Assembly (NCBI RefSeq): GCF_900107995.1
Contig: NZ_FNUM01000004.1
Span: 124,001 to 188,000 of the forward strand
From: Alcanivorax sp. DSM 26293
Lineage (GTDB): Bacteria; Pseudomonadota; Gammaproteobacteria; Pseudomonadales; Alcanivoracaceae
Length of the DNA stretch: 64,000 bases
Direction: 5' to 3'
Shown: piece by piece, positions 52,977 through 60,762 of the stretch
Numbering within the stretch: position 1 is the stretch's first letter
How the letters are laid out: each line of letters begins with the position of its first letter
The notes under the pieces: generated by a model
Seen by the model: the letters and a program-made list of their open reading frames with translations, nothing else
What the model was told of the DNA's origin: nothing
Database searches by the model: none
Translations under genes and position numbers: made by a program

Positions 52977-54167
52977 CTATCCGTTGCTACGCAGTCGTTG
53001 CCACCAGCTCTCACCAGCGCTCACACCCTGCTGTGATTCCAGCTTGTTAACCATGGTCTGCAGGCCGCGGCTATAGCGGCAACGGGGAGATTGCTCCTGA
53101 ATCGGCAAGCCACTGTTCATGGCCATCAAGCGGTGACGCCAGTCCATGGGCAGCCCACCTAGCAGGTTTACCCCGGCGGTCTCTGCCAGTTCATCCAGTC
53201 CCGGCGGGACCTTGCCTTCCATCCCATCCACAACCAGGTGAACCTGGCCGTCGCGGCCCAGGTGGGAACGCCACTCATTGCCCAGGGTCCGCACCGCATG
53301 GGCCTGGTCCACCAGTGGCTGCATGGTGATCAGCAAATGACTAGCGTGAATGCCAAGGGCACGCACCCAATGGCGGCTCTCCAGGGTGCCCACATTGATC
53401 ACGATACGATCAAACATCTGCATCAGATGATTGAGGGCAATAAACAGATCCGCGCTTCGATCCCCTTCAAGCTCACGGCTATCAATCCCGCCGGCCAGCA
53501 GTCGCAATCCCGGCCGATACTCTTCCAGTGCCGTACCGATAAGGGTTTCGTCAAGGGTCTCCGGACTGGCCAGCAAATTTTCCAACGTGTATTCGTTGTG
53601 CACATCCAGGTAGAAAATACCGCGCTCGGCGGGCTGGGTATCAATGGCCAGACACCGTTCGTTGGGAAACAGGCGGTTCAGCCCCAGGGCAACATTCTGT
53701 GCCAGAAAGCGGGTGTCTACCGTCGGGCTGGCTGACGCGACCAGGGTCAGGTTGTTGGTTGCGGAGCGAACCTGGTCATCATAGTGACCCACCCTCAACA
53801 ACTGATGCCGGCGCAGGCGGTCACGGACATCTCCCGCCTCGCTCCCGGCCACAAAGCAATCCCGCGCTCCCGCACGCATGGATTGCAGCAGCAATTCCTG
53901 GTTGGCACGGGCGCAGACGGTGATAACGGTGACCCAGGGGCGAGCACTGGTCAGGGCCGTGATGATGGCCAGTGATTGATCCATATCCGCTTCGGAAATC
54001 TCCACCATCACCACATGGGCAGTGGTGGCCTCCAGCAAGCGCAGCACCCTGGTCAGATCGCTTCGGCTGACCTGCTCAAGGCGGAACGGCTCATCCACCA
54101 CCCGCTCCAGCCAGGCCTCGATTCCATCATCGTCAACAACAGAAAGAACAATGTCATGTTCACTCAT
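52977..54167 (-). CDS. tadZ: TadZ/CpaE-like localisation protein
   Basis: The product is 396 residues. The N-terminal 120 residues look like an atypical receiver domain (VITALTSARPWVTVITVCARANQE...AGARDCFVAG). The C-terminal part has a ParA/MinD-like fold, but the P-loop position reads LVASASPTVDTRF, without the GKS/T of normal Walker A. TadZ places the Tad machine in the cell. The missing P-loop suggests it does not hydrolyse ATP in the usual way. Confidence 0.85.
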   Translation of the reverse strand: MSEHDIVLSVVDDDGIEAWLERVVDEPFRLEQVSRSDLTRVLRLLEATTAHVVMVEISEADMDQSLAIITALTSARPWVTVITVCARANQELLLQSMRAGARDCFVAGSEAGDVRDRLRRHQLLRVGHYDDQVRSATNNLTLVASASPTVDTRFLAQNVALGLNRLFPNERCLAIDTQPAERGIFYLDVHNEYTLENLLASPETLDETLIGTALEEYRPGLRLLAGGIDSRELEGDRSADLFIALNHLMQMFDRIVINVGTLESRHWVRALGIHASHLLITMQPLVDQAHAVRTLGNEWRSHLGRDGQVHLVVDGMEGKVPPGLDELAETAGVNLLGGLPMDWRHRLMAMNSGLPIQEQSPRCRYSRGLQTMVNKLESQQGVSAGESWWQRLRSNG

Positions 54168-54171
54168 AGCA

Positions 54172-55344
54172 TCACCAGCTCAGGCCGTGGCGAATTGGCT
54201 GGGAACCCCGGCGGCTTTCCGTGGCCATATCCAGCCAGCCAGTACTACTGCTGTGATAGCCCGCGCCAGGCAACGTCACTGGCGGCTCCGTACTCTGCTG
54301 GGGCGTCACCAGGTGAGGGGTCACCACCATCACCAGTTCCTTGTCACTTTTCTCGATGCGCGAAGAGCGGAAGAACGCCCCCAGCAGGGGAATATTGCCA
54401 ATCCCCGGCAGACGATCACTGTTGTTGATGGTATTCCGACTGACCAGGCCACTGATGATAAAGGTCTCACCGGGCGCCAGAGACACCGTGGTTTCCGCAC
54501 GCCGCACCCGCAGGCCCGGTACCGCCACGCCGCCGGTTTCCACCCCCGCAGAAAAATCCAGTTCGGACACTTCTGGCGCAACCTTGAGAATAATCTGCCC
54601 CGCATCGATCACGGTTGGAGTCAGGCTCAAGCCAATACCGAATTCCTTGAACTCGATCTGTATGCCGGTGTTGTCACTCCGAATGGGGACCGGGAATTCA
54701 CCGCCGGACAGAAAGCTGGCGCTTTGCCCGGACAGGCTGGTCAGGGAAGGTTCGGCCAGGGTATAGGCAAAGCCCCCGGCTTCCAGCGCATTGATGGCAA
54801 GAACCGAATTGGGACCAAAGCCAAACAGATTGAAGCCATCGGAACTCAAAGGGGCCGGCACCACCCCTGGCACCTGAAACCCGGTCCCTGGCGGCGCAAT
54901 TCCCACGGCTGACTGGCCATCATTGAAAACATTGCTGTAACTCATGCCCAGTTGATTGAGCTCCGAGCGACTGACTTCCAGCACACGGATATCTGTCTGT
55001 ACCTGGGTACCAAAAGGCAGAGAGGATCCCAGCGTGGTCGCCACCACCACTGTGCTGCGCAGTGGCTTGGCCTTGCCTCTCAGCCACACCGAGATCACCG
55101 CCGAGCCCTCCGCCTTGGCGGTCAGCAACAATTCCTCCGACCCAGTCACGGTCAGTGCCGCCACCGTTGGATCCGAGGTTGCCACCTTGGCCACCGCTTC
55201 CGGGAAATTCAGGACTTTCTGGTCCCCGGGAGCCACTCGCATGGTGTCTTTCAGAGTGTCCGCCTGCGCCACTATGGCAAGCGACAGGGAGAACCACAGA
55301 ACCAGTCGCGCCCCGGCTCTCTTCCACAACCCCTTAACGCACAT
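54172..55344 (-). CDS. rcpA: Tad outer-membrane secretin RcpA (CpaC)
   Basis: The product is 390 residues from MCVKGLWKRAGARLVL, with AAGGAG upstream; longer starts overlap rcpC further without support. A signal peptide is followed by the BON/N0 region (DQKVLNFPEAVAKVATSDP), and a secretin domain with EFKEFGIGLSLTPTVI and LAPGETFIISGLVSR. It forms the pilus pore in the outer membrane. It overlaps rcpC by 11 bases. Confidence 0.93.
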   Translation of the reverse strand: MCVKGLWKRAGARLVLWFSLSLAIVAQADTLKDTMRVAPGDQKVLNFPEAVAKVATSDPTVAALTVTGSEELLLTAKAEGSAVISVWLRGKAKPLRSTVVVATTLGSSLPFGTQVQTDIRVLEVSRSELNQLGMSYSNVFNDGQSAVGIAPPGTGFQVPGVVPAPLSSDGFNLFGFGPNSVLAINALEAGGFAYTLAEPSLTSLSGQSASFLSGGEFPVPIRSDNTGIQIEFKEFGIGLSLTPTVIDAGQIILKVAPEVSELDFSAGVETGGVAVPGLRVRRAETTVSLAPGETFIISGLVSRNTINNSDRLPGIGNIPLLGAFFRSSRIEKSDKELVMVVTPHLVTPQQSTEPPVTLPGAGYHSSSTGWLDMATESRRGSQPIRHGLSW

Positions 55345-56176
55345 AGGTGCTCCTTGACTCTGATCCCTCATAGACTTCCACTTTCTGGCCCGGTGTCGCC
55401 CGTGGTGCTGGTGCGCGGGCCGCCGGGAACAGATCCTTGTAGTAAACCGGTTTGGCTTTCTTTTCTTCGTCGCTGTCGTCAGCAGCCTTGTCCTCACTGG
55501 CCAGTACCGCCAATCGCAATGTGCCTTCCTCAGAAGCCAGCAGCAGTGTTGGCACCTTGTCCTTGGGCACAGCCAGCACCACGGTGTTATTGCGACGCTG
55601 GGCCTCGCGGTCCTGATCACTGCTGGCTGCCGCCATGGCCCCTTTCACCGCCAGCACCTGCAGGCTCCGCAACAGCACCATGGCCGCCGGGTCATCCCGG
55701 TCCGCTTCTTGAAACGACACCACCACATCGACCAGATCACCGGGCTGCAGCAGACCACCTGCCATCACCACATCATCGACCCCCACTGCCACGGCACGAA
55801 ACCCTGCGGGCAGGGTGCTTGGCAGGGTGCCACCAGGTTCAAGGTGATTTCGGGAAAGGAGCTCGCCCGGACGGGCGTATTGACGTAATTCCTTGCCTGC
55901 CACCTTTTCATCGGCGGTCAGCACATTGGGAATCGGGGCCGGCGAGGAAACCACCGCCAGTGCCTCTTCATCGAGGGTGTCACCGATATTCAGGCTCTCG
56001 GTGACCACCCAGTACCGATAACTGGGAGCTTCCTGGTCACGGACCTGCCCCTCGGGCGACGCCTCACGAACTACCAGCGACGGTGCCGGGTCGCGACTTA
56101 ATCCCACCAGCGCCAGTATCAGCGCAACCAATGCCACAGCCAACGCCGGCAGCATGTAGAGCAGTCTTGATCCCAT
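55334..56176 (-). CDS. rcpC: Flp pilus assembly protein CpaB (RcpC)
   Basis: The product is 280 residues. One N-terminal helix (MLPALAVALVALILALVGL) is followed by an SAF domain (YWVVTESLNIGDTLDEEALAVV) and VGVDDVVMAGGLLQPGDLVDVVV, the CpaB pattern. It is periplasmic and supports the secretin. A charged C-terminal tail is present. Confidence 0.93.
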   Translation of the reverse strand: MGSRLLYMLPALAVALVALILALVGLSRDPAPSLVVREASPEGQVRDQEAPSYRYWVVTESLNIGDTLDEEALAVVSSPAPIPNVLTADEKVAGKELRQYARPGELLSRNHLEPGGTLPSTLPAGFRAVAVGVDDVVMAGGLLQPGDLVDVVVSFQEADRDDPAAMVLLRSLQVLAVKGAMAAASSDQDREAQRRNNTVVLAVPKDKVPTLLLASEEGTLRLAVLASEDKAADDSDEEKKAKPVYYKDLFPAARAPAPRATPGQKVEVYEGSESRSTYVR

Positions 56177-56235
56177 GTTCTCTCCGGAACATCCCTGTCA
56201 AATGTTGCTTCTTGAGCTGAACCGCATCCAGTCAA

Positions 56236-56688
56236 TCAGAACGCGGCGCGAGCCTCCACCCTCAAACTTGCCGGTAGCGGAGGAAAATCCCCCAGCACAC
56301 CAAAACTGAGCACCGGCACTATCGGATTGGTTTCATAGTTGGGGTATACCAAGCTGCAGTTAAGCACTTGCACCCCCCCTGCAATGCTTTCCAACCCGCA
56401 GGCTGAATTCGTATTCAGTTTATCTCTCAAATTTTCCGGCAACTGCGCCACCAGACCAGCCAGCGCAGTATTACCGCGCTGCGTTACTGCAACCTCAAGG
56501 CTACTGGCCTGTATATCGGATCGATCCACATACAACGCCGTGGATACCGCGGTATCCACGGCTGCCTGCATGCGGTACTGGGTAAAAAAAGTCAATCCAT
56601 ATACCGCTGCGCCATAAAGCATTGCGATGACAAAAGGGAAGAGCATCAGAAACTCTAGAGCTACTGCTCCGAACTCTTTCCGATTCAT
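56236..56688 (-). CDS. tadE: TadE-like pseudopilin
   Basis: The product is 150 residues. KEFGAVALEFLMLFPF near the N-terminus resembles the TadE pseudopilin motif with Glu at +5 after Gly7, followed by a helix (to about residue 34). The extracytoplasmic part has two cysteines (SACGLES, VLNCSL) that may pair. It should be processed by a prepilin peptidase. Confidence 0.85.
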   Translation of the reverse strand: MNRKEFGAVALEFLMLFPFVIAMLYGAAVYGLTFFTQYRMQAAVDTAVSTALYVDRSDIQASSLEVAVTQRGNTALAGLVAQLPENLRDKLNTNSACGLESIAGGVQVLNCSLVYPNYETNPIVPVLSFGVLGDFPPLPASLRVEARAAF

Positions 56689-56713
56689 CAGGTCAACTCC
56701 GGCCTAGCCGATA

Positions 56714-56953
56714 CTAAGAGGACGCTGGGGCGCCACCACCACCTTGGCCTGCACTATCAAATAAATTTTGGAAGGCGTCTTGTATCGCACCGCTACCTAC
56801 AGCGTTAATGCCCACACCAATAATGATGATCAAGGCAGCAGCCAATACAATATACTCCAGCGCACTGGCGCCACGCTGGTTGCGAGCACGCCCGGGCAGC
56901 TGGGTGTACAGGCGGATCATCAACAAACGAAACATTTCATTCAAGGTACTCAT
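56714..56953 (-). CDS. flp: Flp pilin
   Basis: The product is 79 residues starting MSTLNEMFRLLMIRL, with GGAG upstream. The leader ends at Gly28 and the mature part begins ASALEY, with Glu33 at position +5 and Tyr34 at +6, the Flp signature. The hydrophobic helix VLAAALIIIIGVGINAV follows. The C-terminus is Gly/Ser-rich. It is the first gene of the Tad operon and the major pilus subunit. Confidence 0.95.
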   Translation of the reverse strand: MSTLNEMFRLLMIRLYTQLPGRARNQRGASALEYIVLAAALIIIIGVGINAVGSGAIQDAFQNLFDSAGQGGGGAPASS

Positions 56954-56995
56954 AGCGCTCTCCGTTGCACGTCCCTTAGTATGAACATTGCGTGA

Positions 56996-57044
56996 ATGCA
57001 TATGCGAAAAAGTGAACTTCTACTTTAATGCTATGCATATGTGA
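56996..57044. promoter_or_regulatory. direct-repeat region upstream of flp
   Basis: ATGCATATGCGA (56996-57007) and ATGCATATGTGA (57033-57044) are near-identical copies 37 bp apart, in an AT-rich stretch just upstream of the Tad operon. They may be operator sites. The gene-free stretch 56954-57396 (443 bp) holds these repeats, the divergent Tad promoter region, a TTGACA at 57198 without a good -10, and the rpmG terminator; I see no other gene. Confidence 0.4.
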
Positions 57045-57327
57045 ACTGCATCACAAATTTTGCTGCGTAACATTTTGTTGCGATGCTCCTCGTTTGTGCA
57101 AACGTAGCACCAGAGTGTCGCAAAAGGCATGTATAAAGCCCCATTCGGGCCTGCAAAACAGACGAACGGCGTTTAAAAAGCATAGAATTGCACTTGCTTG
57201 ACAGACATTCAGGCGACTTTGTGATAGTAAGTATATATCTTGCTGAAAATGTCTTCTCCCGAACAACGATTCCGCCCTTCACGCGCCACTCATGCCACGC
57301 CTTTCCCTCTCCTTGTGAAAAATTCCG

Positions 57328-57368
57328 GACATAAAAAAACCCGGGACAAAGTCCCGGGTTTTTATGTC
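57328..57368. terminator. bidirectional terminator downstream of rpmG
   Basis: GGACATAAAAA and ACCCGGGAC pair with GTCCCGGGTTTTT and ATGTCC around AAA. It ends 28 bp before the rpmG stop on the minus strand. Confidence 0.92.
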
Positions 57369-57396
57369 CGTTGCCAGGCAGGCAGCAAAAAGATCG

Positions 57397-57564
57397 TTAC
57401 TTGATCTTCGCTTCCTTGTAGGCCACGTGCTTGCGCACTACCGGATCATACTTCTTGGTTTCCATCTTTTCAGGATGGAGACGCTTGTTCTTGGTAGTGG
57501 TGTAGAAGTGCCCCGTGCCCGCAGAGGACACCAGGCGGATTTTTTCACGAATAGGACCGGCCAT
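57397..57564 (-). CDS. rpmG: 50S ribosomal protein L33
   Basis: The product is 55 residues: [18 protein letters not shown], then [16 protein letters not shown] and [18 protein letters not shown]. It is the cysteine-free form of L33. It lies 21 bp downstream of rpmB, the usual order. GGAGCT lies upstream of the ATG. Confidence 0.97.
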   Translation of the reverse strand: MAGPIREKIRLVSSAGTGHFYTTTKNKRLHPEKMETKKYDPVVRKHVAYKEAKIK

Positions 57565-57585
57565 GGGTTAGCTCCTTAATTAGCC

Positions 57586-57822
57586 TTAAACACGCTCGCC
57601 GCGAGAACGGATATCTGCCAATACAGCGTCGATACCCTTCTTGTCGATAATACGCATGCCCTTGGAGGTCACACGCAGGCGCACAAAGCGCTTCTCGGAC
57701 TCAACCCAGAAACGATGGTGGTGCAGATTCGGCTCGAAACGACGCTTGGTCTTGATGTTCGAGTGAGAAACTCTGTTGCCCGTTACAGGGCGCTTACCGG
57801 TCACCTGGCAAACCTTGGACAT
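57586..57822 (-). CDS. rpmB: 50S ribosomal protein L28
   Basis: The product is 78 residues with [21 protein letters not shown] and [15 protein letters not shown], the L28 signature. It forms an operon with rpmG. Confidence 0.98.
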   Translation of the reverse strand: MSKVCQVTGKRPVTGNRVSHSNIKTKRRFEPNLHHHRFWVESEKRFVRLRVTSKGMRIIDKKGIDAVLADIRSRGERV

Positions 57823-57983
57823 TGTCTTGCTCCGTAAATCTTCTTGCGGGGGGACGGTAGAGCCCCGGAAAAGGCGCGTTTTATACCAATCTGCCGGTCA
57901 AGTTTCAAGCGAAATCTCGGATATTCCACCGGGTACACCAGAATTCAGGGGCTTACCGCAAGCATGCCCCCTGCCCAGATCCT

Positions 57984-58658
57984 TTACAGGGCTCCACGGG
58001 CGGCCAGAGACACCCATCCCCCCTCACCAATCACCAGATGATCCAGCACCCGGATATCCATCAACCCCAGGGCGTCCACCAGCCGGCGCGTGATGGCATG
58101 GTCGGACTGGCTGGGCTCGGCTACCCCGGAAGGATGGTTGTGAGCCAGAATCACCGCCGACGCATTATGCTCCATGGCCCGACGCACCACTTCCCGAGGG
58201 TAAACCGCCGCCGCATCGATGGTGCCCTGAAACAGCTGCTCAAAGGCAATGAGGCGATGCTTGTTGTCCAGGAACAGGCAGGCAAACACCTCATAGGGGA
58301 GCCCACGCAGACGAGCGGTAAGTAGCTGCCCGGCTTTTTCCGGGTTATCCAGTGGCAACCCCCGCTCCAGCGGCTCCGCCAGATAGCGGCGCCCCAGCTC
58401 CAGCGCCGCCAGCAACAGGGCCCGCCGGGCGGCACCCATGCCGGGCAACCTGGCCATTCGCTCCGGGCCTGCATCGAGCAAGGCCCGCAGCCCACCCCCC
58501 GCTGTCAACTGGCTTCGCGCCAGATCCACTGCGGTCATGCCCTGCTGCCCGGTGCGCAGAAAAATGGCCAGCAGCTCCGCATCACTCAGCGATTCCGCCC
58601 CTCGCACCAGCAACTTTTCGCGCGGCCTTTCATCCGTGGGCCAGTCAGTGATTGCCAT
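57984..58658 (-). CDS. radC: RadC family JAB/MPN-domain protein
   Basis: The product is 224 residues from [14 protein letters not shown], with AAGGAA upstream; a longer start at 58721 is less likely. An N-terminal HhH-like part ([21 protein letters not shown]) precedes the JAB metal motif [14 protein letters not shown]. RadC is probably a metal-dependent protein of unclear function, not a proven repair enzyme. It is divergent from coaBC, with rpmBG downstream. Confidence 0.93.
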   Translation of the reverse strand: MAITDWPTDERPREKLLVRGAESLSDAELLAIFLRTGQQGMTAVDLARSQLTAGGGLRALLDAGPERMARLPGMGAARRALLLAALELGRRYLAEPLERGLPLDNPEKAGQLLTARLRGLPYEVFACLFLDNKHRLIAFEQLFQGTIDAAAVYPREVVRRAMEHNASAVILAHNHPSGVAEPSQSDHAITRRLVDALGLMDIRVLDHLVIGEGGWVSLAARGAL

Positions 58659-58845
58659 GGAGTTTCCTTTCTCCCGTAACGCCTTGATATTCCATATCAT
58701 TGTGAAGTGGGCAGCACTCATACCTTAGTGCTACCCTATGCAGCCTATGTAATAGCAGGGTTCCGGCTTCCACGGCACCGGTGATTTGCCCTTGCTGCTG
58801 TAAGCCACTGCCGTAACCGTCGCTATCGCTGCGCAGGATTTCGTC

Positions 58846-60045
58846 ATGCATCGTCTGGTGAACAAACGCATTCTTCTGGGAGTTACCGGCGGCATCGCCG
58901 CCTACAAAGCCGCCGATCTGGTTCGCCGCCTGCAGGATGTGGGCGCCCAGGTTCGCGTGGTAATGACCCAGGGAGCCTGCGAATTCATTACCCCTCTCAC
59001 CATGCAGGCCCTGTCCGGCCACCCGGTACACACCACCTTGCTGGACCCCACCGCAGAAGCGGCCATGGGCCACATTGAGCTGGCCCGCTGGGCAGACCTG
59101 GTGCTGATTGCGCCGGCCTCAGCCAATTTCATGGCACGCCTGGCCCATGGCCACGGCAACGACCTGCTCGCCACCCTGTGTCTGGCCACCGGCGCCCCCA
59201 TCGCCATCGCTCCGGCCATGAACCAGCAGATGTGGGCCGACACCAGCACCCAGAAGAACCTGCTGATCCTTCAGGAGAAGGGCATCAAGATATTTGGCCC
59301 CGGCAGTGGCAGCCAGGCCTGCGGCGAAGTCGGTGCCGGGCGCATGCTCGAACCCCTGGAAATCCTTCAGCAAGCCGCCGAGGTGTTTGATTACCAGCTG
59401 CTCACCGGCAAGCATGTGGTGATCACTGCCGGCCCCACCCGTGAAGCCATTGACCCGGTGCGCTACATCACCAACAAGAGCTCCGGGAAGATGGGCTTCG
59501 CCCTGGCTGAAGCCGCCGCCGAAGCCGGCGCCCGGGTGACCCTGATCGCCGGCCCGGTTAATCTGCCTACCCCCTCCCGGGTAGACCGTGTGGACGTGAC
59601 CCGGGCAACAGAGATGTATGACGCCTGCATGAAAGCCGTGGAGGAAGGATGTGATGTCTTTGTCGCCACTGCCGCCGTATCCGACTACCGCCCCACTGTC
59701 ACCGCCGACCACAAGATCAAGAAATCCACCGAAGAAATTCATCTGACACTGGTGAAAAACCCGGACATTGTGGCGTCGGTGGCAGAACACGCCAAGCGCC
59801 CCTTTACCGTGGGTTTCGCTGCCGAAACCCGCGATGTGGTCGCCTACGCTCAAGGCAAGCTGGTCAACAAGAAACTGGACATGATCGCCACCAACGACGT
59901 CTCCGGCAGCAACGTGGGCTTCAACAGCGACAACAATGCCCTTACCGTCATCTGGCCCGGGGGTCACAAGGTGTTGCCACTGGCCTCGAAGGCGCAGATC
60001 GCCAAGCAACTGATCGAATTGATTGCCATACGGTATAAAGACTAG
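58846..60045 (+). CDS. coaBC: bifunctional CoaBC (phosphopantothenoylcysteine decarboxylase/synthetase)
   Basis: The product is 399 residues. The CoaC flavoprotein half has [20 protein letters not shown], the catalytic His in [19 protein letters not shown] and AMNQQMW. The CoaB half has [16 protein letters not shown] and [15 protein letters not shown]. It makes 4'-phosphopantetheine for CoA. It is followed by dut, the common gammaproteobacterial order. Confidence 0.97.
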   Translation: MHRLVNKRILLGVTGGIAAYKAADLVRRLQDVGAQVRVVMTQGACEFITPLTMQALSGHPVHTTLLDPTAEAAMGHIELARWADLVLIAPASANFMARLAHGHGNDLLATLCLATGAPIAIAPAMNQQMWADTSTQKNLLILQEKGIKIFGPGSGSQACGEVGAGRMLEPLEILQQAAEVFDYQLLTGKHVVITAGPTREAIDPVRYITNKSSGKMGFALAEAAAEAGARVTLIAGPVNLPTPSRVDRVDVTRATEMYDACMKAVEEGCDVFVATAAVSDYRPTVTADHKIKKSTEEIHLTLVKNPDIVASVAEHAKRPFTVGFAAETRDVVAYAQGKLVNKKLDMIATNDVSGSNVGFNSDNNALTVIWPGGHKVLPLASKAQIAKQLIELIAIRYKD

Positions 60046-60128
60046 CGCTGAGGCGCGCCATACTCCCGACATCACTCGACCGCGATGTCCGGCGCGCGAA
60101 GCGTGATCCCCGACCAACAGGAACCATC

Positions 60129-60581
60129 ATGAAACTGCAATACCGCGTGCTCGACTCCCGACTGGGCGACAGTATTCCACTCCCCCATTACGCCACTGAC
60201 GGCTCCGCCGGCCTGGACCTTCGGGCCATGGTCAAGGCGCCACTGCTGCTGGAACCGGGGCAAACCGAACTGCTGCCCACCGGCATGGCCATCCATATCA
60301 GTGATCCGGGCTATGCCGGCATGATCCTGCCGCGCTCCGGACTGGGCCATAAACATGGCATTGTGCTGGGCAACCTGGTGGGCCTGATCGACTCTGATTA
60401 TCAGGGCGAGCTGATGGTGTCCTGCTGGAACCGGGGCAGCCAGCCCTTCACCGTGGAACCCGGCGAGCGGATCGCCCAGCTGGTCATCGTGCCGGTGATG
60501 CAGGTGCAACTGGAACAGGTGGAGACTTTCACCAACAGTGAGCGGGGCAGCGGCGGTTTCGGCCACAGCGGCCGCCACTGA
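60129..60581 (+). CDS. dut: dUTP diphosphatase
   Basis: The product is 150 residues. The five dUTPase motifs are [41 protein letters not shown] and [10 protein letters not shown]. It hydrolyses dUTP to dUMP. It lies 83 bp after coaBC and upstream of algC. Confidence 0.97.
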   Translation: MKLQYRVLDSRLGDSIPLPHYATDGSAGLDLRAMVKAPLLLEPGQTELLPTGMAIHISDPGYAGMILPRSGLGHKHGIVLGNLVGLIDSDYQGELMVSCWNRGSQPFTVEPGERIAQLVIVPVMQVQLEQVETFTNSERGSGGFGHSGRH

Positions 60582-60762
60582 GCCAACTGAACCCATGCCT
60601 TCAGCGTGGAGCAATGGCATGAAAATCCGTCGTCAAAAGGCATTCCCGGGAGCAACACCGCATCAAGGAATATCATCGACTGAAAACCGTAGTGCCGCGT
60701 GGCAGGGGCTTGCCTCCGGCGCCGCGCTGAAATCACGGGTTCGGGTCTAATTCGGAGGGGAT

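Noticed and set aside
57198-57226. Sigma-70 promoter at TTGACA on the plus strand
   Set aside because: There is a perfect -35 hexamer but the -10 at 17 bp is GTGATA, and no plus-strand gene lies downstream before the terminator.
57031-57282. Minus-strand open frame of 83 codons upstream of flp
   Set aside because: AT-rich promoter region with weak start context and no family likeness; more likely chance.
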